This document shows, piece by piece, positions 54,541 to 63,331 of a stretch of DNA of 64,000 bases. Every line of letters starts with the position of its first letter. Position 1 is the first letter of the stretch. The position numbers were made by a program, and so were the translations under genes. Location: NCBI RefSeq assembly GCF_013410405.1, contig NZ_JACCFK010000001.1, positions 4,774,001 through 4,838,000 on the forward strand. Direction: 5' to 3'. This stretch comes from Amycolatopsis endophytica. GTDB taxonomy: Bacteria; Actinomycetota; Actinomycetes; Mycobacteriales; Pseudonocardiaceae. The notes below the pieces were generated by a model. The model did not search any database. It had not been told where the DNA came from and saw only the letters and a program-made list of their open reading frames with translations.

Positions 54541-55419
54541 ATGTTGACCGTGACCTCACTCAGCCGGAGCTTCGGCGATCACCGCGTGCTCGACGACGTG
54601 TCGTTCGCGGTGCGGCCGGGCCGCATGACCGGCTTCCTCGGCGCCAACGGGTCCGGCAAGACCACCACCATGCGGATCATCCTCGGCGTCCTTGCCGCGC
54701 ACGGCGGCACGGTCACCTGGCACGGCCGCGAGATGACCCCGGCGCAGCGGCGGCGGTTCGGCTACATGCCCGAGGAACGCGGCCTCTACCCGAAGATGAA
54801 GGTCGGCGAGCAGATCGCCTGGCTCGGCCGGCTGCACGGGCTCGACGACGACGCGGCGCGCACGGCCACCGGCCGCCTGCTGGACCAGCTGGAACTGGGC
54901 GGGCGCGCGGACGACCGGCTGGAGGAGCTGTCGCTGGGCAACCAGCAGCGCGCCCAGGTCGCCGCCGCGCTGGTGCACGACCCGATGATGCTGATCCTGG
55001 ACGAGCCGTTCTCCGGGCTCGACCCGCTGGCCGCCGACATCGTGCTCACCGTCCTGCGCGAGCGTGCCGCCTCCGGGGTGCCGGTGCTGTTCTCCAGCCA
55101 CCAGCTCTCGCTGGTCGAGCGGCTCTGCGACGACGTGGTGATCATCTCCCGCGGGGCGATCACGGCGGCCGGGACGCGGGAGGAACTGCATGCCCGCTAC
55201 GGCACGTCCCGGTTCGAACTCGTGGTGGACGCCGACGCCGGCTGGGTGCGCGACCAGCCCGGCGTCCAGGTGCTCAGCGTCGACGGGCCGCGGGCGGTGT
55301 TCGAGCCCTCGGGCGGCGGTGAACAGCGGGTGCTGGAGGCGGCGCTGCGGCGGGGAGAGGTGCGCAGCTTCCAGCCCGTCGTGCCTTCGCTGGAAGAGAT
55401 CTTCAAGGAGGCCGTGTGA
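54541..55419 (+). CDS. ABC transporter ATP-binding protein (drug/lipid export type)
   Basis: 292 aa. Walker A LGANGSGKTTTM, signature LSLGNQQRAQVAAALVH (a GNQQR variant seen in NatA/DrrA-like proteins), Walker B MLILDEPFSGLDPLAAD, H-loop SSHQLS. A C-terminal regulatory domain (about 215-292) follows. TAGCGT lies 7 nt before the ATG with no Shine-Dalgarno, suggesting a leaderless mRNA. The permease gene begins at the stop (TGATG). Likely a target of the upstream two-component system. Confidence 0.9.
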   Translation: MLTVTSLSRSFGDHRVLDDVSFAVRPGRMTGFLGANGSGKTTTMRIILGVLAAHGGTVTWHGREMTPAQRRRFGYMPEERGLYPKMKVGEQIAWLGRLHGLDDDAARTATGRLLDQLELGGRADDRLEELSLGNQQRAQVAAALVHDPMMLILDEPFSGLDPLAADIVLTVLRERAASGVPVLFSSHQLSLVERLCDDVVIISRGAITAAGTREELHARYGTSRFELVVDADAGWVRDQPGVQVLSVDGPRAVFEPSGGGEQRVLEAALRRGEVRSFQPVVPSLEEIFKEAV

Positions 55420-56540
55420 TGACCACGCTGACACCGTCCAAGGTGGACATCCGTCCGGACGGAGACGAAGGGGGCACGTCGTTCTGGACCGCGACGAGGC
55501 TCGTCGCCGAACGTGAGGTCCGGTCCTTCCTGCGCACCAAGGGGTTCTGGATCGGGCTCGCCGTGATCGTGGCCGGCCTGTTCGCGGCGGGCATCCTGCC
55601 GTCGGTGTTCGCCGGGGGGCCGCCGAGCGTGGCCGCCGTCGGCCCGCAGGCCGCGCAGATGGCCTCCGCGGCGGAGCTGGACGTGCGCGAGGTCGCCGAC
55701 ATCGGCGCCGCCCGTGAACTGGTGCGCACCGAGGAAGTCGAGGCGGCGATGGTGCCCGACGCCGCGAGCGGGGTGCGGGTGCTGGCGCTCAACGACCCGC
55801 CCACGGACGTGGTCATGGCGCTGAGCGTCTCGCCACCGGTGGACCTGCTCGAACCCGGTGACGTCGGACCGGGCGCGCGGCAGCTGGTGATCATGGTGTT
55901 CGCGCTGGTGTTCCTGATGGTCGGCATGGGCGGGATGGCCATCGCCCAGAGCACGGTGACCGAGAAGCAGACCCGGATCGTGGAGATCCTTGTGGTCACC
56001 GTCCCGGTGCGGGCGCTGCTCGCCGGGAAGGTGCTGGGGCACACGCTGCTGACGGTCCTGCAGGTCGCCGTGATCGCCGTCGCCGGGCCGGTCGCGCTCA
56101 GCCTCGGCGGCCAGTCCGCGTTGCTCGCGGTGGTGGCGCCGGCACTGGGGTGGTTCGTGCCGTTCGTGTGCGCGGGTTTCGTGCTGCTGGCGGGAATGTG
56201 GGCGGTCGCCGGTTCGGTGGTGAGCAGGCAGGAGGACCTCGGTTCCAGCATCGGGCTGGTCATGATGCTGGTGATGGGACCCTATTTCGCGGTGATGTTC
56301 GCCTCCGGCAACGCGACCCTGCTCGGTGTGCTGTCCTACCTCCCGTTCTCCGCGGCGGTCGCGATGCCGGTGCGCCTGTTCACCGGCGAGGCGCAGGCGT
56401 GGGAAGCGCTGGTGTCACTGGGGGTGCTGGCCGTGTCGGTGGTGCTGATCGTGGCGCTGGCGAGCCGGCTCTACACCGGGGCGCTGCTGCAGACCGGCGG
56501 CAAGGTGGCGCTGGCGAAGGCGTGGCGCAGCCGCGAGTGA
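55419..56540 (+). CDS. ABC-2 type exporter permease (NatB-like)
   Basis: 373 aa with an N-terminal helix (GFWIGLAVIVAGLFAAGILPSVF), an extracytoplasmic segment (about 60-150) and five helices near the C-terminus (LVIMVFALVFLMVGMGGMAIAQS, then VTEKQTRIVEILVVTVPVRALLAGKVLGH). This is the standard ABC-2 layout. ATG 55419 is chosen (AAGGAG 8 nt away); a GTG one codon earlier is possible. Pairs with the ATPase. Substrate unknown: sodium, lipid, peptide or drug are family possibilities. Confidence 0.87.
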   Translation: MTTLTPSKVDIRPDGDEGGTSFWTATRLVAEREVRSFLRTKGFWIGLAVIVAGLFAAGILPSVFAGGPPSVAAVGPQAAQMASAAELDVREVADIGAARELVRTEEVEAAMVPDAASGVRVLALNDPPTDVVMALSVSPPVDLLEPGDVGPGARQLVIMVFALVFLMVGMGGMAIAQSTVTEKQTRIVEILVVTVPVRALLAGKVLGHTLLTVLQVAVIAVAGPVALSLGGQSALLAVVAPALGWFVPFVCAGFVLLAGMWAVAGSVVSRQEDLGSSIGLVMMLVMGPYFAVMFASGNATLLGVLSYLPFSAAVAMPVRLFTGEAQAWEALVSLGVLAVSVVLIVALASRLYTGALLQTGGKVALAKAWRSRE

Positions 56541-56607
56541 GGACGGCGCCGGGCCGGCCGGGGCCGCCGGTTAGCATCGGGGCCGGGCACCGGATCGAGG
56601 AGGGGCG

Positions 56608-57222
56608 ATGGCCGCGCGCCGCACCGGCGGCAAGCCGACGTTCACCGAACAGGCGCGCCGCCGTCAGCTGATCGAGGCCACGATCGAGGTGATCTCCGCG
56701 CGCGGCTACGGTGGCGCGTCGCTGGCCGCGATCGCCGAGCACGCGGGCGTGTCGAAGGCCGCCGTGCTGTACCACTTCGGATCGAAGGACGATCTGGCCG
56801 AAGCGACGCTCGGGCACGTGTTCGAGGCGTTCGGCGCGCACGTCCTGGACCGGATGGCGGCCGCGCCGGACACGCGGGCGCGGCTGTCGGCCTACGTGCG
56901 CGGCCTGATCGACTACCAGGGCGGCCACCGCACGCACGTCCGGCTCATCACCGAGGTGCTGCTGGACGACCGGGGCGGGACGCGGTTCCGGCAGCCCGGC
57001 CAGCACGACCGCAACCAGCGGTGGCAGATGCTGGCCGAGCTGCTCGCGGCCGGTCAGGCCGAGGGCGTGTTCCGCCCGTTCGACGCGAAGACGACCGCGC
57101 TCGCCATCGGCGGCGCGATCGACAACGTGGTGTCGCAATGGCTCGCCGACCCCGGTCTCGACCTCACCGCGGCGGCGGACGAGCTGGAGACGTTCGTGCT
57201 GCGCGCGGTCGAGGCGAGCTGA
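56608..57222 (+). CDS. TetR-family transcriptional regulator
   Basis: 204 aa. HTH: RRQLIEATIEVISARGYGGASLAAIAEHAGVSKAAVLYHFGSKDDLAEATL. C-terminal helices with the GAIDNVVSQWLADP segment common in acyl/drug-responsive members. A GAGGAGGGG ribosome site precedes the ATG. The stop abuts the stop of the convergent FAD monooxygenase (0-bp gap). It may regulate the upstream exporter, itself, or the monooxygenase, whose promoter carries a TetR-like palindrome ACCGATCGGT. Confidence 0.87.
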   Translation: MAARRTGGKPTFTEQARRRQLIEATIEVISARGYGGASLAAIAEHAGVSKAAVLYHFGSKDDLAEATLGHVFEAFGAHVLDRMAAAPDTRARLSAYVRGLIDYQGGHRTHVRLITEVLLDDRGGTRFRQPGQHDRNQRWQMLAELLAAGQAEGVFRPFDAKTTALAIGGAIDNVVSQWLADPGLDLTAAADELETFVLRAVEAS

Positions 57223-58443
57223 TCAGCGCCGGGCGAACGGCGGTGCGTGTTCGGGTCGCACCCCGATGCCGCCGAGGCGGGCGGTGAGCCCGCGCAGCGC
57301 CGGGAACCGGTCCACGGCACGCAGCATCAACGGCACTCCGTCCAAAGTGCCCTCGAGTGCGGGCCGCAGCAGCGTCTGGTGCTCGCCGTGTTGCTGGGCC
57401 TGCGCCACCACCATCGGCAGGTTGCGGCGGCGCTGGACGCGGGCCAGGTCGGGGGTGCGGAGGGTGCCGCGGCGCAGGGGCCCGGCCAGGATGCGGGCGG
57501 CGGCGACGGCGTCCTGTACGGCGAGGTTGACCCCGACCCCGCCCACCGGGGACATCGCGTGCGCGGCGTCGCCGAGACAGAGCAGCCCCGGCCGGTACCA
57601 GCGGCGTACCCGGTTCACCCGCACGTTCAGCAGCTGCACGTCGTCGCACGTGGTGATTCCGGCGAGCCGCTCGGGTGGCCAGTCGAACAGGTCCGCCAGG
57701 TCGCGCCGGAACGCCTCCAGCCCGCGGGCCCGCAACGCGGCGTCCTGGCCCTTCGGGATGAGGTAGGAGGTCTGGTAGTAGTCGCCGCGGTCCATCGTCA
57801 CCGCGGCCAGCCCGCGGGTGAAGCGGCCGAACACCCGGCCGTCGGTGGTCTCGCCGGCGGGACCGGCCGGGACCCGGACCTGCCACACGTCCATCGGCGC
57901 GGGCAGCTCCCGCACCGGCAACCCGGCTTCGGCGCGCACCACCGAGTCGCGTCCGTCGCAGGCGAGCACCAGGGTGGCGGCGATCGTGCCCGTGGTGCCG
58001 TCGGTGCCGCGCCAGTGCACCCCGGGCACCCGGTCGCCGTCGTGACGCAGCCCCGGCACCTCGGTGTCGCGTCGCAGCGTGAACGTCGGCTCGCGCTCCG
58101 CTTCGCCGGCGAGCAGGTCGAGGAAATCGCCCTGCGGCACCATCGCGATGGAGGGGTAGCGGCCCGGAACCCGCCGGAAGTCGGCGGCGACGACCACCCG
58201 GTCGCCGATCCGCATCCGCATCTCCGCCAGGATCCCGCGGGGCAGCGCGGCGAACCGCTCGCCCAGACCCAGCTCGTCCAGCAGGCGCAGGGTACCCGGA
58301 TGCACCGTGTCGCCGCGGAAGTCCCGCAGGAAATCGGCGTGCTTCTCCAGCACCGTGACCCGCGCTCCGGCCCGCGCGAACAACAACCCGGCCACCATTC
58401 CGGCCGGCCCGCCACCCACGACACACACGTCGGTCTCGTCCAC
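57223..58443 (-). CDS. FAD-dependent aromatic-type monooxygenase (PHBH/UbiH-like)
   Basis: 406 aa. GxGxxG VCVVGGGPAGMVAGLLFARAGA, the DG motif ACDGRDSVVRAEAG and the GD motif CLGDAAHAMSPVGGVGVNLAVQDAVAAARIL. These enzymes hydroxylate aromatic rings or modify polyketides using NAD(P)H and O2. GTG 58443 is 7 nt after TAGATT with no Shine-Dalgarno, again leaderless. Convergent with TetR and divergent from nothing; the promoter overlaps palindrome ACCGATCGGT. Substrate unknown. Confidence 0.85.
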   Translation of the reverse strand: MDETDVCVVGGGPAGMVAGLLFARAGARVTVLEKHADFLRDFRGDTVHPGTLRLLDELGLGERFAALPRGILAEMRMRIGDRVVVAADFRRVPGRYPSIAMVPQGDFLDLLAGEAEREPTFTLRRDTEVPGLRHDGDRVPGVHWRGTDGTTGTIAATLVLACDGRDSVVRAEAGLPVRELPAPMDVWQVRVPAGPAGETTDGRVFGRFTRGLAAVTMDRGDYYQTSYLIPKGQDAALRARGLEAFRRDLADLFDWPPERLAGITTCDDVQLLNVRVNRVRRWYRPGLLCLGDAAHAMSPVGGVGVNLAVQDAVAAARILAGPLRRGTLRTPDLARVQRRRNLPMVVAQAQQHGEHQTLLRPALEGTLDGVPLMLRAVDRFPALRGLTARLGGIGVRPEHAPPFARR

Positions 58444-58450
58444 GACCGCG

Positions 58451-58466
58451 AATCTAACCGATCGGT
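58451..58466 (-). promoter_or_regulatory. Promoter and palindromic operator of the FAD monooxygenase
   Basis: On the minus strand TAGATT (58456-58451) lies 7 nt before the GTG. Immediately upstream is the perfect 10-bp palindrome ACCGATCGGT (58457-58466), typical of TetR sites; a GGTCAG half lies further upstream. The TetR at 56608 is the nearest candidate regulator. Confidence 0.5.
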
Positions 58467-58485
58467 CAGATGTCTGTCCGGCTGG

Positions 58486-60030
58486 TCAGTAGTGGCGGCC
58501 CGCCCAGAAATCGCAGCGGTGCCCGGCGCCGGTGTCCACCGGGGCGACCGCGCCGGGCGCGAGCCGTTGCGCCACCGGGTGCTCCGGTCGGGCGGCTTCC
58601 CATCCGGGCCCCGGGGAGCCGGTGCGGGCGAAGGCGGCCCAGTAGCCCACGACGAGATCGCCCAGCTCCCGTTGCGCCGGAGTCGCCCGCAGGTCCCGGC
58701 CGCCGAGGTCGAACACCAGCGGCAGGTCGGTGGCGTGCGCGGGGCCGGTCACGGCGACGCCGTTGACGTCGGGCGCGTCCGGGTCGTCGTATTCGTAGGC
58801 ATAGACGGTCGTGGTGCGGGCCAGCGCGGAGACGTCGGCGCGCGTGGGGCAGGCCCAGGCGGCGTCGGTGGACACGGCCGACCATGCCGCCACCGGCGAG
58901 TCGTAGTCCCGCAGCGGGTAGCGGGCCGCCACAGCCGCGGCGGAATCGCCGAACCCGCCGATCAGACCGGGGTAGGCCGCGGCTTCGAACCACTGTGGAC
59001 GGATCGCGGCCGCCCCGGCCATGAAGGAGGAGGCTTCGGCGCGCGTGCCGCCGTAGATCACCGGGACGCGGGCGGCGCGTCCCTCGCGCAGCACGGCCGC
59101 CGGGTCCTCGGGCAGCAGCGGGGTGCCGTAGGCGAGGTTGTTCGCGAACAGCTGGTCGACCGGGGCCAGATCGGCGACCGGACGGGACCGCAGGCACGCC
59201 AGCGCGCGCTCGCCAGAGCAGCCCAGCGAAGCCGCGGCCGCGGCGCCGGTGGACCGGTTGTCCGCCACCGGAACGTAGGGCGCGGACTCCGGCGCCGACG
59301 GGAACAGTGTGCCGGCGGGCCAGCGCAGCGAGCACGCGCCGGAGGAGACGATCGCGCGATCCACGAGAGCGGCTTCGGGCGAGGTCAGCAGAGCGCAGGC
59401 GGCCATGCCCCCGGCGGACTGCCCGGCGACCGTGACATTGTCCGGGTCCCCGCCGAACGCCTCGGCGTTGTCGTGCACCCAGCGCAGCGACGCCACCTGG
59501 TCGGCGAAGCCGAAGTTGCCGGACCCGGCCAGGCCGGGCAGGCCGAGGTAGCCGAGCACGCCGAGGCGGTAGTTCACCGTCACCACCATGAGGCGCCCGT
59601 CCCCGGCGAGACGGCGGGCGTCGTATTCCGCGCCGCTGCCGCTGGTGAACCCGCCGCCGTGCCACCACACCACGACCGGCAGCCGCTCGCCGGGCCGCAC
59701 GTCGGGCGGGGTGGTCACGTTGAGGAACAGGCAGTCCTCGTCGGTGCGGGTGCCGGGAACCGCCGCGGGCGACCCCTGCGGGCAGCGCGGCCCGGGTTCG
59801 GTGGCCCGCGCGACGCCGTCCCACGGTGCCGCGGGCTCGGGCAGGGTCCACCGGCGCTCGCCGGTGGGCGGCTGGGCGTAGCGGATCCCGAGGAACTGCC
59901 GGGCCGCGTCGTCCACCTGTCCCTCGATCAGCCCGCCGGTGACGCGGACGGCCGCCGGATCGGGCGCCGGAGGAGACCCGCAGGCGGTCGCGGCCAGCAG
60001 AACGAGAACGAGCAGCCATGCGATCTTCAT
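58486..60030 (-). CDS. Lipoprotein carboxylesterase (type B alpha/beta hydrolase)
   Basis: 514 aa. Lipobox LAATAC with Cys17 after a hydrophobic start. Carboxylesterase B motifs: EDCLFLNVTTP, VWWHGGGFTSGSG (oxyanion hole), and TVAGQSAGGMAACALL with nucleophile Ser205; NVTVNYRLG-type and NNLAYGTPLLP blocks follow. It should be anchored on the outer membrane face and cleave esters. ATG 60030 has no strong ribosome site. The 78 bp upstream contain the 15-bp element shared with the histidine kinase promoter, so it may be a target of the adjacent two-component system. Confidence 0.87.
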   Translation of the reverse strand: MKIAWLLVLVLLAATACGSPPAPDPAAVRVTGGLIEGQVDDAARQFLGIRYAQPPTGERRWTLPEPAAPWDGVARATEPGPRCPQGSPAAVPGTRTDEDCLFLNVTTPPDVRPGERLPVVVWWHGGGFTSGSGAEYDARRLAGDGRLMVVTVNYRLGVLGYLGLPGLAGSGNFGFADQVASLRWVHDNAEAFGGDPDNVTVAGQSAGGMAACALLTSPEAALVDRAIVSSGACSLRWPAGTLFPSAPESAPYVPVADNRSTGAAAAASLGCSGERALACLRSRPVADLAPVDQLFANNLAYGTPLLPEDPAAVLREGRAARVPVIYGGTRAEASSFMAGAAAIRPQWFEAAAYPGLIGGFGDSAAAVAARYPLRDYDSPVAAWSAVSTDAAWACPTRADVSALARTTTVYAYEYDDPDAPDVNGVAVTGPAHATDLPLVFDLGGRDLRATPAQRELGDLVVGYWAAFARTGSPGPGWEAARPEHPVAQRLAPGAVAPVDTGAGHRCDFWAGRHY

Positions 60031-60088
60031 GCCCGCAGGAGACCAGCCGGAGCCGGTTCGCCGCATCGGCCGCCGGAGCAAACCGGGG

Positions 60089-60103
60089 TAGCCGAAAGTC
60101 GAA
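60089..60103. promoter_or_regulatory. Shared 15-bp element TAGCCGAAAGTCGAA, copy 1
   Basis: Lies in the intergenic region upstream of the carboxylesterase (minus strand reads TTCGACTTTCGGCTA) and just after the response regulator stop. Identical in all 15 bases and orientation to 61958-61972, upstream of the histidine kinase. Confidence 0.55.
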
Positions 60104-60108
60104 GTGGC

Positions 60109-60780
60109 CTACCGGAGTTCCGCGTCGTGCACCAGCACTGCGATCTGGGTGCGGTTGTCCAGTGCGAGCTTGGTCAGCGCGTGGGAGATGTGCGCCTTGA
60201 CGGTGGCGACACTGGTGTCCAGTTCGGACGCGATCTCGGCGTTGGACCCGCCCCGCGCGACGGCGAGCGCGACCTCGTGTTCGCGGGCGCTGAGCGCGCT
60301 CAGTGCCCGCCGCGCACGCTCCAGGGTGTCCCCGGCGGTGGTGATCCGCCGCATCAGGCGCCGGATCACGCCGGAGGACAGCATCGGCTCCCCGGCGGCG
60401 GCCTGCCGCACGGCCTCGACGATCCGGCCGGGCGGAATGTCCTTGAGCAGGAACCCGGTGGCGCCCGCGCGCAGGGCGTGCAGCACGTTCTCGTCGGTGT
60501 CGAACGTGGTCAGCACGACGACCTCCGGCGGCCGCGGACGGGCTCGCAGCCGCCGGGTGGCGGTGATGCCGTCGAGGCGGGGCATCCGCACGTCCATCAG
60601 CACCACATCCGGGCCGTGCGCGTCGGCGAGCGCCAGTGCCTCCTCGCCGTCGGAGCCCTCGGCCACGACGCGGATGCCGTCGGCGCCGTCGAGCATCATC
60701 GTCAGCGCGTTGCGGACCAGCGCGTCGTCGTCGACGACCAGCACGCGCACGGGCCGTTCCGGGTTCCGGGGATCGGTCAC
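60109..60780 (-). CDS. NarL/LuxR-family response regulator
   Basis: 223 aa from GTG 60780 (GTGA overlap with the kinase). Receiver with acceptor Asp63 in VVLMDVRMPRLDGITA and switch region VVVLTTFDTDENV, FLLKDIP. The LuxR HTH (LSAREHEVALAVARGGSNAEIASELDTSVATVKAHISHALTKL) follows a linker rich in Arg. An in-frame GTG at 60789 would add three residues. Partner of the preceding kinase; likely DNA target is the 15-bp element found upstream of its own operon and of the carboxylesterase. Confidence 0.92.
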   Translation of the reverse strand: MTDPRNPERPVRVLVVDDDALVRNALTMMLDGADGIRVVAEGSDGEEALALADAHGPDVVLMDVRMPRLDGITATRRLRARPRPPEVVVLTTFDTDENVLHALRAGATGFLLKDIPPGRIVEAVRQAAAGEPMLSSGVIRRLMRRITTAGDTLERARRALSALSAREHEVALAVARGGSNAEIASELDTSVATVKAHISHALTKLALDNRTQIAVLVHDAELR

Positions 60781-61958
60781 GCGGGCCACGGTAGCTCAGC
60801 GGTGACGACGAACCGGTCCTGGTCACGACCGTGCCGCAGCCGCCCGCCCGCGATCTCGGCGCGCTCGGCCAGCCCGACGAGCCCGGTTCCGGCGCCGGGT
60901 GGGGCGGCGGCGGGCCGCGCGGGCAGTGCGTTGCGCACCAGGATGCGCAGCCCGTCGCCGGGCGCGCCGGACAGGTCGACCTGCACCGGCAGGCCCGGCG
61001 CGTGCTTGCGTGCGTTGGTCAGGCACTCCTGCACGATGCGGTAGGCCGCGCGCCCGGTGGACGCCGGAGCCGCCGCGGAACCGGTGTCGTCGGTGAGCCG
61101 GACCTCCGAGCCCGCCGCGGTCACCTCGCCGACCAGCGCGGCCACGTCGGCCAGCTCCGGCTGCGGCAGGTTGCCGTCGCTGACCGGCGTGTCGGCTCGC
61201 AGCACGCCGATGACGTCCCGCAGCTCCTCCAGTGCCTGGTGCACGCCCTCCCGCACCACACCCGCCGCGCGCGCGATCCGCTCCGGCGGGGCGTCCGGCC
61301 GGTACTCCAGCGCGCCCGCCGAGGTGGCCACGAGCGAGAGGCGGTGCGCCAGGACGTCGTGCATCTCCCGCGCGATCCGGGCCCGCTCGGCCGACCGGGC
61401 CGCCGCCCGTGCCGCGGCCACCCGTTCGGCCTGGCCGGTTTCGGCCTGGTGCAGGCGTTCCCGCAGCGACGCGACCAGCTCCTGCCGGGTCCGGGCCCAC
61501 GCGCCCCAGGCCACCAGCGCGGCGTGCACGACGACGTCGAGGACCACGAACCACCCGTAGGACAGGCCCGCCACCGGCCAGATCAGCCCCTGCACGGCAT
61601 GGGCCGCCGCGCCTGCCGCGCCCATCGGCAGCGCGATCCGCAGGGGCCGCTCCCGCGCCGCCTGCAGCACGGCGACGGTCGCGGCGGGAGTTCCCGCCGG
61701 GGACAGGGTGGCCAGCACCTGGAGCGCCGAGGCCACCCGCACCGGCCACCGCAGCAGCAACGGCGCGCCGAGCACCGCGAGCCCTCCGGTGGCGATGTCG
61801 AACGGCAGGTTCGCCCCTGCTGTCCCGGTCCGCGTGAGCACGGTCGCCGCGGTCAGTGTCCCGATCCCGGCGAACACGACGGCCACACCGGCCAGGACGG
61901 AGCGGATGCAGGGAGGCGGCACCAGCCGAGGGTAACCGCGGTCCGCGGTGTTCCCCAT
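60777..61958 (-). CDS. NarL-type sensor histidine kinase (HisKA_3 class)
   Basis: 393 aa. About five helices (residues 15-160; GVAVVFAGIGTLTAATVL and GLSYGWFVVLDVVVHAALVAWG) form a membrane sensor without a large loop, followed by a coiled coil and the box RIAREMHDVLAHRLSLVATSAG with His200. HATPase segment: IVQECLTNARKHAPGL, then GLVGLAERAEIAGG. ATG 61958 sits inside the 15-bp element; TCGACT lies 7 nt upstream and may be a -10. No Shine-Dalgarno. Coupled to the response regulator. Confidence 0.9.
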   Translation of the reverse strand: MGNTADRGYPRLVPPPCIRSVLAGVAVVFAGIGTLTAATVLTRTGTAGANLPFDIATGGLAVLGAPLLLRWPVRVASALQVLATLSPAGTPAATVAVLQAARERPLRIALPMGAAGAAAHAVQGLIWPVAGLSYGWFVVLDVVVHAALVAWGAWARTRQELVASLRERLHQAETGQAERVAAARAAARSAERARIAREMHDVLAHRLSLVATSAGALEYRPDAPPERIARAAGVVREGVHQALEELRDVIGVLRADTPVSDGNLPQPELADVAALVGEVTAAGSEVRLTDDTGSAAAPASTGRAAYRIVQECLTNARKHAPGLPVQVDLSGAPGDGLRILVRNALPARPAAAPPGAGTGLVGLAERAEIAGGRLRHGRDQDRFVVTAELPWPA

Positions 61959-61972
61959 AGCCGAAAGTCGAA
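61958..61972. promoter_or_regulatory. Shared 15-bp element TAGCCGAAAGTCGAA, copy 2
   Basis: Identical to 60089-60103. Here it directly precedes and touches the kinase start on the minus strand and lies 80-90 bp upstream of the plus-strand VC0807-like gene. The repetition upstream of two neighbouring promoters implies a common regulator, most simply the response regulator encoded between them, with autoregulation. Confidence 0.55.
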
Positions 61973-62050
61973 CGCCGCCGATCGGAAGGCGGGGGCGGTC
62001 CGGCCGCCGGTGCGATGTGCCCGGGACGGCGGGTGCGCGATCGTCGGGTG

Positions 62051-62680
62051 GTGACCGCCTCCGCCCGCACCCTCGCACTGGACATCGCCGCGCCGCTCGC
62101 CCTGTTCTACGGGCTGCGCGCGGCCGGTGCGGGCGACGTGCCCGCACTCGTCGTGGGGGCCGTCCCGCCCGCGCTCAACGTCCTGGTCACGGCGATCCGG
62201 GACCGGAGCGTCGAGGCGCTGGCGATCGGGGTGCTGTTCGGCACGGTGCTCGGTGTCCTCGGCGCCCTGCTCGGCGGCGGGCCCCGGGAGCTGCTTGCCC
62301 GCGGGGCGTGGTTCAGCGCCCCGGCCGGGCTGTGGGCGCTCGCGACGCTGCGCCGCCCGCGGCCGCTGTGCTACGAGGTGACCCGCGCCGTGATGCCCCG
62401 CCGCGCGGCGCTGATGGACCGGTTGTGGGACACCGACGAGCGCTTCCGTGCGGCTTGGCGCACGATCACGATCTGCTGGGGCCTCGCCACCCTCGTCGAC
62501 AGCGCCATCCGCGTGGTGATGGCCTACGGCCTGCCGGTCGCCCTGGTCCCGGCACTGGACACGGTGCTGACGATCGTCACCATCGTCGTCCTGCAGGTGC
62601 CGACCCATCTGCTGATCCGCCGCACCGGGCACTGGCACAGCGTGTTCGGGCCGCTGCGCCGCCCGGGCCACGCGCGGTGA
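62051..62680 (+). CDS. VC0807-like integral membrane protein
   Basis: 209 aa from GTG 62051 (GTG 62048 also possible). About six helices: LALDIAAPLALFYGLRAAG, VVGAVPPALNVLVTAIRDR, ALAIGVLFGTVLGVLGALLGG, then LWDTDERFRAAWRTITICWGLATLVDSAIRVVMAYG and a last pair. The layout matches the small VC0807 family (DUF3159/septum-formation-like membrane proteins) of unknown function. Divergent from the kinase with a 92-bp shared control region, so perhaps in its regulon. No ribosome site is clear. Confidence 0.72.
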   Translation: MTASARTLALDIAAPLALFYGLRAAGAGDVPALVVGAVPPALNVLVTAIRDRSVEALAIGVLFGTVLGVLGALLGGGPRELLARGAWFSAPAGLWALATLRRPRPLCYEVTRAVMPRRAALMDRLWDTDERFRAAWRTITICWGLATLVDSAIRVVMAYGLPVALVPALDTVLTIVTIVVLQVPTHLLIRRTGHWHSVFGPLRRPGHAR

Positions 62681-62714
62681 TCACCCGCCTGCCCGGTCAC
62701 GATCCGCGCGCGTG

Positions 62715-63296
62715 TCAGGCGGCCGAGCCGTCCCCGGTTTCCGGCGCGCCCCGCGGACGGATCTTCACCTGCGGTGGCGTGCCACCCCCGCTCGACGACT
62801 GACCACATCGGACGGATGCGGCAGGCGTGGCGGACGCCGGGGGTTCCGTTGTGGACGGTTGGCCGCTGGTCGTCGGCGGGGTGCTCGACGTGCTCGGCGG
62901 ACGGGTGGTCGTGCGGGTCGGCGAGGGTGCCGAGGACGGGGGAGTGCAGGCGATCGAGAACCGCACGGTCACCGTGCCGTCCCCGGCGGGGCCGCCGCTG
63001 CCGGAACACGTGAAACTCGCCTGGTACCGCCCGGGCCGGTCGCCCGCCTTGCCGGTGCCGGTGAAGTGGCTGCCCGACCGGGTCAGCGACACCGGCGCCA
63101 CGAGACCGGGCGAGGTCACGGTGCCCGCGTTCCCGGCGCAGTAGGCGGTGAAGGCCAGCGGCTGCCCCGCCACCGCCGCGGTGGGACTGACCCGCAGGGT
63201 GGGCGGTGGCGCGGTCGCGCTCGCCGTGGTCAGGCCGAGCAGGCTGCCACCGAGGGCGAGCGCGCCGGCACCGGCGAGGATCCGGGTCCTGTGCAT
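62715..63296 (-). CDS. Secreted Ser/Thr/Pro-rich protein of unknown function
   Basis: 193 aa. A clear Sec signal (MHRTRILAGAGALALGGSLLGLTTASATA) is followed by an immunoglobulin-like segment (about 32-115; LRVSPTAAVAGQPLAFTAYCAGNAGTVTSPGLVAPV, with a Cys pair TAYC and SFTC and a third Cys in FSIAC) and a low-complexity Thr/Ser/Pro tail (SPTRTTTRPPSTSSTPPTTSGQ) ending near a lone Cys. GGAAAGGAAG precedes the ATG. Located 35 bp downstream of the sortase on the same strand. There is no LPxTG motif, so it is not an obvious sortase substrate. Function unrecognised. Confidence 0.8.
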   Translation of the reverse strand: MHRTRILAGAGALALGGSLLGLTTASATAPPPTLRVSPTAAVAGQPLAFTAYCAGNAGTVTSPGLVAPVSLTRSGSHFTGTGKAGDRPGRYQASFTCSGSGGPAGDGTVTVRFSIACTPPSSAPSPTRTTTRPPSTSSTPPTTSGQPSTTEPPASATPAASVRCGQSSSGGGTPPQVKIRPRGAPETGDGSAA

Positions 63297-63331
63297 GGTG
63301 TGCTTCCTTTCCCCCGTTCCGCGTGCCCGGT

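Noticed and set aside
57247..61044. A 1265-codon plus-strand open frame
   Set aside because: It is antisense to the FAD monooxygenase, carboxylesterase, response regulator and kinase, all with intact catalytic motifs; composition is shadow-like.
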